A DNA stretch of 64,000 bases from Candidatus Gastranaerophilales bacterium (lineage in GTDB: Bacteria > Cyanobacteriota > Vampirovibrionia > Gastranaerophilales > Gastranaerophilaceae), in assembly GCA_910586855.1 (NCBI GenBank), contig CAJUJH010000001.1, forward strand, positions 1 to 64,000, given 5' to 3'. A program made the translations under genes and the position numbers. This document shows, one piece after another, positions 7,790 to 16,361 of the stretch (the stretch's first letter is position 1; the number at the start of each line of letters is the position of its first letter). Under the pieces are notes generated by a model that saw nothing but the letters and a program-made list of their open reading frames with translations, was not told where the DNA came from and searched no databases.

Positions 7790-9703
7790 ATGGGACTTTT
7801 TGATTGGATTAAAAATTCAGGAGAAAAATTAAGAAGGGTTGAAGATAAGATTTATCAACAAAGAACTGACTTTGTTGAAATTTATCAAAAAAATCTTGCT
7901 CTTGAAAAAGAAATTTCTCAAAGAACAGAAGAACTGCATAAAGCAAATCAAACGCTTTTAACACTTGAACATGTTTGGGATATGATGAACTCTTCAAGAC
8001 CTTTATCAAGCGTTTTGGAAACCATAGTTTCAAGTCTTCATGGGGAATTTCGATATTTATACAGCTGTATTATCCAAAAACAGCTTGATTCAAAAGGCGA
8101 ATTTTTTGCATTTAAAACTTATTTTCAAAATGAATTTTCAGCAAGAATTGACGAATGCATTAAGACACCTCTTTTTGAAACAAGAATAAATATTGGAAAA
8201 AATACAAATTTTTATGAAGCTGTTGAAAATAAAAAGTTTAGATTTTATCCAATTAATGAAGATATTTTCAATGCTCTTTTCCCTGATAATTTTTTCCCTG
8301 AAAAAATTATTGAACTAAGAAAAACTACCCTTGTTAAATCCTTAATGGTACTCCCTATTGTATCAAAAGAGTTTACAGGATTTTTAGCAGTATTTTCTCC
8401 AAGGGAAGAGCCTAAAGAATCAGAAGTAAATTTCCTGAATCTTTTTGCACGACAAATTGAGCTTGCAATTACAATTGCAAATCTTTTTGAAACTGTGAAA
8501 AAACAAGCTGTAACAGACCCTCTCACAGAATTATTCAACAGACGCTTTTATGAAGATGCTCTTGCACGTGAAGCAAAGCGTGCTCTTCGTTTAAACCAGC
8601 CGTTTACATTAATTTCGCTTGACTTGGACAAATTAAAACACATAAATGATATGCACGGTCATTCTGCAGGCGATATAGCAATTAAAACCGTAGCTTCTGT
8701 TATAACCAAAAATTCACGGTCTGTTGATGTACCTTCAAGAATTGGTGGGGAGGAATTTGCGATAATATTGCCTGGTGTTGATTCAAACGGCGGATTAATT
8801 GCAGCTGAAAGAATCCGCGCTTCGCTTGAAGCACAACAGGTTGAAATGGTCGGAAAAATTACTGCAAGTATCGGCGTTGCAACATTTATTGAACAGACAA
8901 CAAATTTGGATGAACTTGTTGAAATAGCTGATAAGGCAATGTATTTTGCAAAACAAAACGGCAGAAACCAGGTTAAACTTGCTGAAGCTGAGGGCGATAT
9001 TTCTTGGCAGGAAGTTGCAGTAGATGCGTTTGTTCAAATTTTAGATAACCACAAAATTCCATTTAATACCTCAATGGCAGAAAACTTGTCTAAAAAACTA
9101 CAGACAAATCAAGACAAAACAAGCGGCAATTCTACAAAAGATTTATTGTACACAGTTGTTGATACAATTTCAAAAAGCTATGCCCCGCAGCACCAGGAAG
9201 GAATTACAAAGGCAAAGGTGCAGCTTGCTTCAGCCATTGCGAAACGATTTGATTTACAAAAATCAGATGTTGATAAATTAAAAATTGCAATGCTTTTGTA
9301 TGATATCGGCAATATTATGGTTCCAAATGATTTGTTAAAGAAAACTTCGCCTTTAACAGAAGAAGAAAAGGCAACTATCACAAAACATCCGATTTATGCT
9401 GCACAGGAAATTTTAAAACCCATAAATCATGTTTCAAATATTATCCCGATTATTGAACATCACCATGAAAACTGGGATGGTACAGGATATCCGAGCAAGA
9501 AAAAAGGGGACGATATTCCTTTGATTTCACAGATTATTTTAATTGTGGATTCATATTATGCAATGATTTCAGAACGTCCATATCGTAAAGCATATGCTGA
9601 AGAAGAGGCTGTTGAAGAAATTAAAAAACTTCGCGGCAAAAAATATTCTGAAGAATTAACGGATGAATTTGTCCATGCAATTAATGATTTAAAAGGAATG
9701 TAG
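7790..9703 (+). CDS. GAF-like/GGDEF/HD-GYP protein with degenerate HD motif
   Basis: A 637-residue c-di-GMP protein. Residues ~10-60 form a coiled coil, ~65-230 a GAF-like sensor, ~235-395 a GGDEF domain with GGEEF at 319-323 and an RxxD inhibitory site (RSVD) at 310-313. Residues ~450-635 form an HD-GYP domain: HHHE at 557-560 and DGTGYP ending at 568 are present, but the defining HD pair reads Tyr504-Asp505 (LLYDIGNI in place of LLHDIGKI). The loss of the metal-binding histidine and of the following lysine suggests that the phosphodiesterase half is inactive or altered, leaving a cyclase with a binding or regulatory partner domain. Transcription looks leaderless. Confidence 0.88.
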   Translation: MGLFDWIKNSGEKLRRVEDKIYQQRTDFVEIYQKNLALEKEISQRTEELHKANQTLLTLEHVWDMMNSSRPLSSVLETIVSSLHGEFRYLYSCIIQKQLDSKGEFFAFKTYFQNEFSARIDECIKTPLFETRINIGKNTNFYEAVENKKFRFYPINEDIFNALFPDNFFPEKIIELRKTTLVKSLMVLPIVSKEFTGFLAVFSPREEPKESEVNFLNLFARQIELAITIANLFETVKKQAVTDPLTELFNRRFYEDALAREAKRALRLNQPFTLISLDLDKLKHINDMHGHSAGDIAIKTVASVITKNSRSVDVPSRIGGEEFAIILPGVDSNGGLIAAERIRASLEAQQVEMVGKITASIGVATFIEQTTNLDELVEIADKAMYFAKQNGRNQVKLAEAEGDISWQEVAVDAFVQILDNHKIPFNTSMAENLSKKLQTNQDKTSGNSTKDLLYTVVDTISKSYAPQHQEGITKAKVQLASAIAKRFDLQKSDVDKLKIAMLLYDIGNIMVPNDLLKKTSPLTEEEKATITKHPIYAAQEILKPINHVSNIIPIIEHHHENWDGTGYPSKKKGDDIPLISQIILIVDSYYAMISERPYRKAYAEEEAVEEIKKLRGKKYSEELTDEFVHAINDLKGM

Positions 9704-9720
9704 AATAACAAGGAAAAAAT

Positions 9721-10194
9721 ATGTATTGTTCAAAATGTGGAAAAGAAACAAGTGATGGAAGCTCTTTTTGCGCAGCTTGCGGAAATAATTTAGCTGGCAA
9801 AAAACAGTCTTTATACGACCTAAAACCCAAAAAAACTGCCTGGCAGGCTATTTTATTATATTTGTCTGCCCTTGCAATAGAATTTTTGTGCTTAATATTA
9901 TTAATTGTTACAATAGTAATTGTAATGCAGGCTTTGGGTATAAAAATCAATATTCCGGAATTTAAAGCACAGGCTAAAAAATGGACTGTGTTCTTAAATC
10001 CCGTGTTTGCAATGGTTTTCAGCATTTTAATTATGCAGGCGAAAAATCTCTTTAAGCAAAAAAGAGCAATTATTTTTACTGCAATTTCAGCCATAGTTTC
10101 ATTTTTGGTAGGTTCTGTTGTAGGATTTATCTTTGTTGCAATTATGACAAGGTTTACACCCAAAGACCCTGAAACCATTGAACAAAAAGCTTAA
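9721..10194 (+). CDS. Zinc-ribbon membrane protein
   Basis: A 157-residue protein beginning with a zinc ribbon (MYCSKCG...FCAACG, cysteines at 3, 6, 19 and 22) followed by a linker and three hydrophobic segments (about 40-65, 82-100 and 110-135). This architecture, a cytoplasmic zinc ribbon fused to a small membrane domain, is common and of no fixed function. It starts 17 nt after the GGDEF/HD-GYP gene with AAGGA upstream and shares its terminator, so it is likely co-transcribed. Confidence 0.7.
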   Translation: MYCSKCGKETSDGSSFCAACGNNLAGKKQSLYDLKPKKTAWQAILLYLSALAIEFLCLILLIVTIVIVMQALGIKINIPEFKAQAKKWTVFLNPVFAMVFSILIMQAKNLFKQKRAIIFTAISAIVSFLVGSVVGFIFVAIMTRFTPKDPETIEQKA

Positions 10195-10210
10195 AATAAA
10201 CTATAAGATA

Positions 10211-10242
10211 AATGGGATTCATAAATATGAATCCCATTTTAT
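10211..10242. terminator. Bidirectional intrinsic terminator
   Basis: AATGGGATTCATA and TATGAATCCCATT pair over 13 bp with a T-tract to the right and an A-rich flank to the left. It separates two convergent units. Confidence 0.8.
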
Positions 10243-10253
10243 TATATTTGCAA

Positions 10254-11219
10254 TTAAAATTTTAAAATAACTTTAAGTGTATCTTTGTTTCTGTTTAATT
10301 CAAAGGCTTCAACTCCTTGGTTAAACGGCAAAATCTTTGTAATTAACGGTTTAACATCAATAACCCCGCGCTCTAAAAGCCTCATCACAGGTGCAAATTG
10401 CCCGCAGCGTGAACCAACTACTGTTATTTCATTAATTACAACAGGCGCAAGGTTTAATCCTTCGCTCGCCGCTATTGTGCTTTTTAAAACAAGTATTCCT
10501 CTTGGTTTTACAAGATTTAAAGATGTTTCAAAGCCTCCTTTTGAGCCTGTAGCCTCAATCACAATATCAAAAGATTGCTCTAACCCTTTAATATCATCTA
10601 AAAGCAATGTCTTATTGCTTGCATTAGCCGAAATATCAAGCTTATTTTGATGTTTTCCGATATGTGTTATATCAATATTCAATGCTCCTAAAACAAGTGC
10701 GATTGAAAGTCCGAGTTTGCCGTCTCCTAAAAGTGCCACTTTATCAGTCGGTTTTATATGTACCTGCTCGATTATTTCATATGCAGCTGCCAAAGGTTCA
10801 ATAAATACAGCTGTTTCATCAGATACAGAATCAGGAATTTCAAGCAAATTTGAAACAGGAAGTGTAAAATATTCGCTAAAACACCCTTCTTTCTGCCAAA
10901 TACCAAGAGTGCCTCTATTTGGACAATGTCTTTCTAAGCCTTTAGCACACCATTCACAGTTTTTACACCCTGCATTTATTTCACCGACAACTCTTTTACC
11001 TATCCAGTGTTTATCAGCTTCATCAAAAACTTTTTCAACAACTCCTGTAAATTCGTGCCCTAAAACACCCTTATAGCCCATATACCCTTTCGTAATCTCT
11101 TCATCTGTATTACAAACCCCTGCATATGTTGTTTTTATAAGGGCTTCTCCTTTTTTTAAAACAGGTTCTTTGTAATTTTCATCTAATTTTAGTCCATTAT
11201 CAAAAATTAATGCCTTCAT
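10254..11219 (-). CDS. Medium-chain zinc-dependent dehydrogenase
   Basis: An MDR-family alcohol/polyol/threonine-type dehydrogenase of 321 residues from ATG 11219 (AGGAGA upstream); an in-frame ATG 21 nt further out encodes the ribosome site itself and is rejected. Catalytic-zinc residues appear as a GVCNTD cysteine and a GHEF histidine-glutamate; the structural zinc site is the CKNCEWC...HC four-cysteine lobe; a Rossmann motif (LLGDGKLGLSIA) follows. It should oxidise a secondary alcohol or sugar alcohol using NAD(P)+, but the substrate is not deducible. The gene lies downstream of trxB yet is separated from it by a terminator. Confidence 0.85.
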   Translation of the reverse strand: MKALIFDNGLKLDENYKEPVLKKGEALIKTTYAGVCNTDEEITKGYMGYKGVLGHEFTGVVEKVFDEADKHWIGKRVVGEINAGCKNCEWCAKGLERHCPNRGTLGIWQKEGCFSEYFTLPVSNLLEIPDSVSDETAVFIEPLAAAYEIIEQVHIKPTDKVALLGDGKLGLSIALVLGALNIDITHIGKHQNKLDISANASNKTLLLDDIKGLEQSFDIVIEATGSKGGFETSLNLVKPRGILVLKSTIAASEGLNLAPVVINEITVVGSRCGQFAPVMRLLERGVIDVKPLITKILPFNQGVEAFELNRNKDTLKVILKF

Positions 11220-11249
11220 ATTTGCTTCACTTCTCCTCATTATTAAATT

Positions 11250-11275
11250 AAAAAAGCCCCAAAAACCAAGGGGCT
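11250..11275 (-). terminator. Intrinsic terminator after trxB
   Basis: On the minus strand AGCCCC and GGGGCT form a stem followed by TTTTTTAA. It lies between trxB and the dehydrogenase gene and separates the two transcripts. Confidence 0.75.
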
Positions 11276-11289
11276 GTAAAATGCATTGT

Positions 11290-12243
11290 TTATCTGGCGC
11301 CGACCGCTGCTGTCTTAAGCTCTTCTATATATTTAACGGCTGAAATACCTGCAACTGCACCATCAGACACTGCAGTTATCACCTGTCTTAGAGGTGTAAT
11401 TCGAACATCTCCTGCTGCAAATACACCCATTGTGCTTGTTCTCATTTGTTCATCGACCTTGATAAATCCTCTTTCATCCTGCATAATCTGTCCTGAAAAA
11501 TCTTTAACATTTGGCGTAAAACCAATATATGGAAATACTCCGTCAACTTTAAGGTCTTGAATCTCTTTTGTTTTAACATTTTGAACTTTTATGCTGCCAA
11601 CACATCCTTCGCCATTTGAATCAATTTCTAATGGCACCGTGTCATAAATAAATTCAATTTTGTCATTCTGGAATGCACGCTCCTGAACAATTTTATCTGC
11701 ACGGAGCTCGTCACGTCTATGAATTATATAAACCTTTTTTGCAAATTTTGTAAGGTAAGCGCCTTCTTCAACCGCAGCATTGCCGCCACCAACAACTGCA
11801 ACAACTTTATCCTTATAAAATGCCCCGTCGCATACGGCACAATAACTTACGCCTTTTCCTATATGTTCAAGCTCGCCTTTTATGCCAAGTTTTGAAGCGC
11901 TGGCACCGGTTGCAATAATTACTGTACGCGCTTTATATTCATTTTTTAGAGTTTTAATTGTTTTAATGTCTGAAACAAGGTCTATGCTTTGAATTTCTTC
12001 CATCATAAACTTTGGAACATTAAATTTATCAAGATGGTGTTCAAATTTTTCCGCTAATTCCCATCCTTCAATTGAATCAAACCCTAAATAATTTTCTATT
12101 TCAAGATAATTCACAGGCTGTCCGCCAAGAGTTGATGTATCTACTATTGCAACATCCACATTTCCTCTTTTAGCATATAATGCAGCGCTTATTCCTGCAG
12201 GTCCTCCCCCTAAAACTATTAAATCAAATATTTTTTCACTCAA
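11290..12243 (-). CDS. trxB: Thioredoxin reductase
   Basis: A 317-residue flavoprotein of normal length for low-molecular-weight TrxR. It has the FAD-binding GGGPAGISAA motif at ~12-21, the redox-active CAVC at 135-138, the NADPH-binding GGGNAAVEE motif and the C-terminal FAD motif with GVFAAGDVR. It reduces thioredoxin (or a related disulphide carrier) with NADPH in the cytoplasm. It follows a small secreted-protein gene by 2 nt and is likely co-transcribed with it. Confidence 0.93.
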   Translation of the reverse strand: MSEKIFDLIVLGGGPAGISAALYAKRGNVDVAIVDTSTLGGQPVNYLEIENYLGFDSIEGWELAEKFEHHLDKFNVPKFMMEEIQSIDLVSDIKTIKTLKNEYKARTVIIATGASASKLGIKGELEHIGKGVSYCAVCDGAFYKDKVVAVVGGGNAAVEEGAYLTKFAKKVYIIHRRDELRADKIVQERAFQNDKIEFIYDTVPLEIDSNGEGCVGSIKVQNVKTKEIQDLKVDGVFPYIGFTPNVKDFSGQIMQDERGFIKVDEQMRTSTMGVFAAGDVRITPLRQVITAVSDGAVAGISAVKYIEELKTAAVGAR

Positions 12244-12245
12244 TT

Positions 12246-12746
12246 TTATCTCTCTCCTGATATTTTTTGCCCTATTACAATATATTTTACTATATCTTTA
12301 GAAATTAGTTTGTTATTTTCATATTTTTCAATAATAAATGTATCAAATCCTCTAAAAATATTACCGTCAAGCACAAATTCGGGGCTTTCTTTTTCCACAA
12401 AAGTATATTTACCCTCTTTTTTCTCTTTTCTTCTGTTGAATTTTAAAGTTTTGCCATCAAGTTTATCTAAATCTGATTCAATTTGGATGGAAGATTTCGC
12501 ACCCGTCATTGAGTTTTCAAGGATTAAGACGTTACCGCCCCCAGAAAGGTTCCAAATATCTACACTTAATTTATTAAAAATTCTTGGGTTATTAGAACTT
12601 TGCATTTTGGATGTCACATGCCATATCCCAAAAAAGCCTTTTGGAATAACATCATAGACAGCACCGCCCTTTAAGGTTTCCGCCCTAGCATCAAGCATAA
12701 ATAAAAATGCAATAAGAATTATTAACCATCTGCAAAACTTCTTCAT
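12246..12746 (-). CDS. Secreted hypothetical protein, 166 aa
   Basis: The N-terminus (basic start, hydrophobic core, ARA-E cleavage site near residue 22) is a Sec signal peptide. The mature ~144 residues alternate beta-strand-like segments and resemble a small barrel or lipocalin-like fold, but no family is recognised. It ends 2 nt before trxB, so the two genes probably form an operon. A TAAAAT box 6 nt upstream of the ATG indicates a leaderless transcript. Confidence 0.65.
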   Translation of the reverse strand: MKKFCRWLIILIAFLFMLDARAETLKGGAVYDVIPKGFFGIWHVTSKMQSSNNPRIFNKLSVDIWNLSGGGNVLILENSMTGAKSSIQIESDLDKLDGKTLKFNRRKEKKEGKYTFVEKESPEFVLDGNIFRGFDTFIIEKYENNKLISKDIVKYIVIGQKISGER

Positions 12747-12831
12747 AAAGATATTTTAATTAAGAATATTAAAAAGAAAATTGATGAAGGGGATATATTT
12801 TTAATTACAATTATTTTCTATATCTTCAAGA

Positions 12832-13053
12832 TTAGAAATCAAAAAAGTCTTTAACATTTACACCAAGAGCATTCGCAAATGCTTTAAGCCTCAAGCTTGA
12901 AACATTTATCTGCCCAATTTCCGCTTTGCCGATAGTAGTATAGTGAACATTTGTATATTCAGCCAGTTTTTCTTGTGAAATCTTTTTTAATTTTCTGTAT
13001 TTTTTAATATTTTGTCCAAGCTTTATAAGAAATTCTTTGTCATCTGATTTCAT
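12832..13053 (-). CDS. XRE-family repressor, module A
   Basis: A Cro/C1-type helix-turn-helix protein of 73 residues from ATG 13053 (an in-frame TTG three codons earlier lies inside the promoter and is unlikely). The HTH runs from about residue 10 to 65 with ISQEKLAEYTNVHYTTIGKAE as helices 2-3, and the protein ends KDFFDF. TATATT lies exactly 7 nt before the ATG, so the mRNA should be leaderless. It is divergent from a 56-aa gene whose TTGACA overlaps this gene's start, and a palindrome ATTCTTAGAAT overlaps that gene's -10 box. This suggests autoregulation. One of four such modules in the window. Confidence 0.85.
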   Translation of the reverse strand: MKSDDKEFLIKLGQNIKKYRKLKKISQEKLAEYTNVHYTTIGKAEIGQINVSSLRLKAFANALGVNVKDFFDF

Positions 13054-13055
13054 AC

Positions 13056-13084
13056 TTGACAATATAGACTGAAATTCTTAGAAT
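13056..13084 (+). promoter_or_regulatory. Promoter and operator of module A small gene
   Basis: TTGACA (13056-13061), 17-bp spacer and TAGAAT (13079-13084) form a near-consensus promoter. ATTCTTAGAAT (13074-13084) is a perfect 5-bp inverted repeat around one base and covers the -10 box, the likely binding site of the divergent XRE protein. Confidence 0.65.
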
Positions 13085-13141
13085 TAGTATAGAGTGATAT
13101 TCTTATAAAGCTGAAAATATTTAGTATGAAAGAATTTTGCA

Positions 13142-13312
13142 ATGACTGAAGAAAAAATGATTTATAACAAACTTATAGAAATATCAGCTTTGCTTTATGT
13201 ATTAGAAGCTGCATTGAATACTGATATCCAACCCACTAAAGATACAAGCCCTTATGCCTGCTTTGCAAAACTCATAAGAAATAAACTTTGCGATTTAATT
13301 GAATCATTGTAA
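13142..13312 (+). CDS. 56-aa partner protein of XRE module A
   Basis: ATG 13142 to TAA 13312 encodes 56 residues, predicted as two helices joined by a polar loop (TKDTSPY), ending in a FAKLIRNKLCDLIES helix. It is too short to be assigned to a family. Its best evidence is conservation: a second copy at 16458-16634 shares most residues and most bases, including the upstream 20 nt, while flanking DNA differs. It has its own sigma-70 promoter and is divergent from an XRE gene in both copies. A likely role is an antirepressor, antitoxin or small effector controlled by the XRE protein, but this is inference. Confidence 0.7.
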   Translation: MTEEKMIYNKLIEISALLYVLEAALNTDIQPTKDTSPYACFAKLIRNKLCDLIESL

Positions 13313-13330
13313 AATACTATAAATTAAAAA

Positions 13331-14335
13331 TTATTTTTGTTTTTGAATCATCTGTTTTATTGCAATATCAAAGTCTGATTCTATTTTTTGCGTTTTATTA
13401 AATTTGTCATATTCTTTTTCAGCCTTACTATCCGCCTGTTTTTTGGAAATTTTCCCCTTGTTTGTTAAAATTTCATATCTTCTAAATTCTAAAAACTCAT
13501 TCACGCTTTTTGAAAACTCTGCCATTGTAAATGTGTTTTCTCTTTCAATTAAATCTTCAATATAATCAAAATATCCTGTTATCGCGCGCTCTAATTGCCT
13601 GATTTCTTTTTCGCTTAAATAATTCTTTGCAATTGTAACATCGGATTTTAGAATCCTTCCATCTGGACAGTTTTTCCATGTGGTAAGTCCCATGTTTTCT
13701 TTTGAGCTGTCAGATTGATTGTAAACAATTTCAGCTGCAGTCTGCCCTGTGATTGCAAAATGAAATTTGTTTTGAATAGTTGCATAAAATTCTTTGGTCA
13801 CAGGAGATTTTTTATCATAATCAATTGAACATTCAGCAAAAATATCGGTTATCTGCTGCCAGATTCTGCGCTCAGATGCTCTGATTGAGCGTACTCTTTC
13901 AAGCAGTTCTCTGAAATAATCCTTGCCAAAGGCGGTTTTACCTTGTTTTAACCGTTCATCATCAAGTACAAAACCTTTTTGGATAAATTCTTTTAAAATA
14001 TTTGTTGCCCAAATTCTAAACTTGGTAGCTTTTGAAGAATTAACTCTATAGCCTACAGAAATTATGGCATCTAGATTGTAGAATGATGTTTCTCTTAAAA
14101 CCTGCCTGCCACCTTCATTTTGAACTATTTCCATTTTGGAAATAGTTGAATCTTGCCTTAGTTCTTCTTCTTCATATATGTTTGTTAAATGTTTACTAAT
14201 AGCTGGAACATTTACACCGAACAGCTCTGCCATTGCTTTTTGTGTAAGCCAGATTGTTTCATCCTGAATAACCGCATTCACGCTTACATTCTCTTCAGGG
14301 GTACTGTATATTAAAAACTGCATATCTTTGTTCAT
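13331..14335 (-). CDS. rhuM: RhuM family protein
   Basis: A 334-residue protein with the RhuM family layout: an N-terminal winged/HTH-like region (IWLTQKAMAELFGVNVPAIS, about 28-47), the SFYNLDAIISVGYRVNS motif (~83-99) shared with BRO/KilA-N-type phage proteins, and a conserved C-terminal helical region with AKNYLSEKEIRQLERAITGY. RhuM was named from a Salmonella pathogenicity island, and homologues are spread on mobile elements; the biochemical role is not established. It is convergent with the 56-aa gene of module A, 18 nt away. Confidence 0.85.
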   Translation of the reverse strand: MNKDMQFLIYSTPEENVSVNAVIQDETIWLTQKAMAELFGVNVPAISKHLTNIYEEEELRQDSTISKMEIVQNEGGRQVLRETSFYNLDAIISVGYRVNSSKATKFRIWATNILKEFIQKGFVLDDERLKQGKTAFGKDYFRELLERVRSIRASERRIWQQITDIFAECSIDYDKKSPVTKEFYATIQNKFHFAITGQTAAEIVYNQSDSSKENMGLTTWKNCPDGRILKSDVTIAKNYLSEKEIRQLERAITGYFDYIEDLIERENTFTMAEFSKSVNEFLEFRRYEILTNKGKISKKQADSKAEKEYDKFNKTQKIESDFDIAIKQMIQKQK

Positions 14336-14487
14336 TTTTATCTCACTAAATTATAATTCTTGTCTCAATTCTATCATTAAGGTTTTAAAAAAGAAAACTT
14401 AAAAAGAAGCATTTATACTACTTAATAAAAATTCTTTTTTTTTTGCGGAATAGAATTATAATTATTCTAAAGGGAATTAAAAATTTT

Positions 14488-15327
14488 ATGAGAATTATTT
14501 CAGCCGTATTTTTCACAATACTTTTAAATATTGCACCGGCTTGTGCAGAATGGGTGAATGTTCAGGATATTAAAGAGCCTATAAGGCTTTTAGATACCGG
14601 CAGCATCAAAAAGGTAGATTACAAAAACAATGAAGGTGCTATTTTTGCACTTCGGTATATGGATAAAAACAATAAAGAAAGCGTTGCCACCTTCTTTGCA
14701 GATTTTAAAAACAATAAAGCAGGCGTTATTTCTATCCGTCCTTATATAAAAAATATGAAATACGATTTTATCATTCCTGATAACTTTGAAATGAAGAATA
14801 TATCTGAATTTAAGACAAATTTTTCTGAAATTCAAAAATATGTAAACGGAAAAATGGCAGAAACCAAAACCTCTGAATCATCCACAAATGCTTATTTAAA
14901 AGAAGAATCAAATTTAGAAAAAATTGACAAAGAAGGACAAAAAGCAGAAAACCCCGTTGTAGAAAGCAATGCCCCATATTGGAAACCTTATATGACAGGG
15001 CTTGAAAAACGAATAAAGAAAAACTGGCACCCGCCGAAAGTTAATTCATCAAAAAGAACCGTTGTATTATTTAAAATTTCAAAAAACGGCACATTCTTTG
15101 ATTATAAAATAGTAATATCTTCAAATAATAAACTTGCAGATGAAGCCACACTCCGCGCCATTAAGATGGCTTCACCATTTGAAGCTTTCCCAAAAAAATC
15201 AAAATCCGAGAGTATTGATGTAGAATTTACGTTTGATTACAATGTTATTAATAAAGGGTCTTTCAGCCCAAAAGTTAGCCCGAATAATACTTGGCATGGA
15301 AAATATTTAAAAGGTTCTCCTATATAA
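14488..15327 (+). CDS. Secreted protein with TonB/TolA-like C-terminal domain (paralogue 1)
   Basis: From ATG 14488 the product is 279 residues; an in-frame TTG at 14443 exists, but the ATG places a Sec signal peptide (cleavage PACA-EW) at the true N-terminus. The mature part begins with a ~95-residue domain (EWVNVQDIKEPIRLLDT), then a Lys/Glu/Ser-rich linker, then a TonB_C/TolA-like domain (KKNWHPPK, VVLFKISKNGTF, ADEATLRAIKMASPF). TonB-C domains in secreted proteins carry the mechanical or binding end of cell-envelope bridges; without an N-terminal anchor this one is probably periplasmic. A paralogue follows 10 nt downstream. Confidence 0.75.
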   Translation: MRIISAVFFTILLNIAPACAEWVNVQDIKEPIRLLDTGSIKKVDYKNNEGAIFALRYMDKNNKESVATFFADFKNNKAGVISIRPYIKNMKYDFIIPDNFEMKNISEFKTNFSEIQKYVNGKMAETKTSESSTNAYLKEESNLEKIDKEGQKAENPVVESNAPYWKPYMTGLEKRIKKNWHPPKVNSSKRTVVLFKISKNGTFFDYKIVISSNNKLADEATLRAIKMASPFEAFPKKSKSESIDVEFTFDYNVINKGSFSPKVSPNNTWHGKYLKGSPI

Positions 15328-15337
15328 AAGGGTTTAT

Positions 15338-16141
15338 ATGAAAAATTTTTTAATTATCGTTTTTATAATGTTTTTAGATTTTGCACCGGCTTTTGCTGAA
15401 TGGGTGAATGTTCAGGATATTAAAGAGCCTATAAAGCTTTTAGATACTGATAATATTTATAAATTAAATTACCAAGGCGCTGACGGTGCGGTTTTTAGGT
15501 TAAGGTACATTGGAAAAGACAAAAAAGAACAAGTTGCATCAATTTTTGCGGATTTTAAAAATAATAAAGCAGGTATAATTTCAATTAAGCCGTACCGCGA
15601 AAATACTATACCTAATTTTGCTATTGTAGATGAACTAAAAATGAAAGATATAACTGAATTTAAGACTAATTTTAAAAAAATTAAGGCTTTTGCAGGCGAA
15701 GATTACATTAAAGCCTGCCCTGAAACATACTTGATTCCGCCATATACACAAGAAGAGAAGGCTGCAATAAGAAATTATATTAAAAAAATGGATTCAAAGA
15801 TTAAGAAAAATTGGCATATGCCAAAAGACCAAAAAGAGGCATATGCTGTTGTTTATCTAAAAATAAACAAACACGGCAATATTGAAACCTGTGATATCAC
15901 CCAATCCTCGCATGATGAAATGTTTGACCAAACTGTGCTTCAAGCAGCAAATCTTTCAGAGCCTTTCGGCGCATTTCCAAAACAGTATGATAAAGATTTT
16001 ATGTGGATAAATTACGTTTTTGGGTATAATGCAGTTTCAGCAAGGGATGAACAAAATAATACATTATATAAAATTAATACTGCAGCAAATGTTCTAACCA
16101 CGCTTTTACTCATACCCTTGATGATTTTAGGGATTGATTAA
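15338..16141 (+). CDS. Secreted protein with TonB/TolA-like C-terminal domain (paralogue 2)
   Basis: A 267-residue tandem paralogue of the preceding gene: signal peptide (PAFA-EW), the same EWVNVQDIKEPI(K)LLDT opening, and a TonB_C-like domain (KKNWHMPK, AVVYLKINKHGN, FDQTVLQAANLSEPF). The charged linker of paralogue 1 is missing, and the protein ends in an extra hydrophobic segment (~250-266) that could be a membrane anchor. AAAGGG lies 8 nt before the ATG. Its stop overlaps the end of the XRE gene of module B by 4 nt. Tandem duplication with loss and gain of segments is evident. Confidence 0.75.
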   Translation: MKNFLIIVFIMFLDFAPAFAEWVNVQDIKEPIKLLDTDNIYKLNYQGADGAVFRLRYIGKDKKEQVASIFADFKNNKAGIISIKPYRENTIPNFAIVDELKMKDITEFKTNFKKIKAFAGEDYIKACPETYLIPPYTQEEKAAIRNYIKKMDSKIKKNWHMPKDQKEAYAVVYLKINKHGNIETCDITQSSHDEMFDQTVLQAANLSEPFGAFPKQYDKDFMWINYVFGYNAVSARDEQNNTLYKINTAANVLTTLLLIPLMILGID

Positions 16142-16359
16142 AAATCAAAAAATTCTTTGGGGTTAACTTCTAAAACATCCGCAATACAGTAAAGCATTAG
16201 TGTGGAAGCGTTTAGTTTGCCTGTTTCAATTCTTCCGATTGTTGTCGGATGAATATTAATTTTCTCAGCCAAAGCTTCTTGTGAAAGTTTTTTCAGCTTT
16301 CTAACACTTTTAATTTTCTGCCCTAATTTTAATAAAAATTGTCCGTCTTTTGATTTCAT
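16138..16359 (-). CDS. XRE-family repressor, module B
   Basis: A 73-residue Cro/C1-type HTH protein from ATG 16359 (an in-frame TTG three codons earlier lies in the promoter). Helices 2-3 read LSQEALAEKINIHPTTIGRIE and the protein ends KEFFDF, closely matching modules A and D. TATATT lies 7 nt before the ATG, the same leaderless arrangement as module A. The end overlaps the secreted-protein gene by 4 nt. Divergent from the 58-aa gene at 16458. Confidence 0.85.
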   Translation of the reverse strand: MKSKDGQFLLKLGQKIKSVRKLKKLSQEALAEKINIHPTTIGRIETGKLNASTLMLYCIADVLEVNPKEFFDF

Positions 16360-16361
16360 TA

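Noticed and set aside
9681-10178. 165-codon minus-strand frame opposite the zinc-ribbon protein
   Set aside because: Shadow of a gene with clear cysteine motifs on the plus strand; the frame reads as Ile/Ala/Thr-rich noise.
13063-13141. CRISPR-like or tandem repeats in the modules
   Set aside because: Only short operator-like palindromes; no regularly spaced repeats anywhere in the window.
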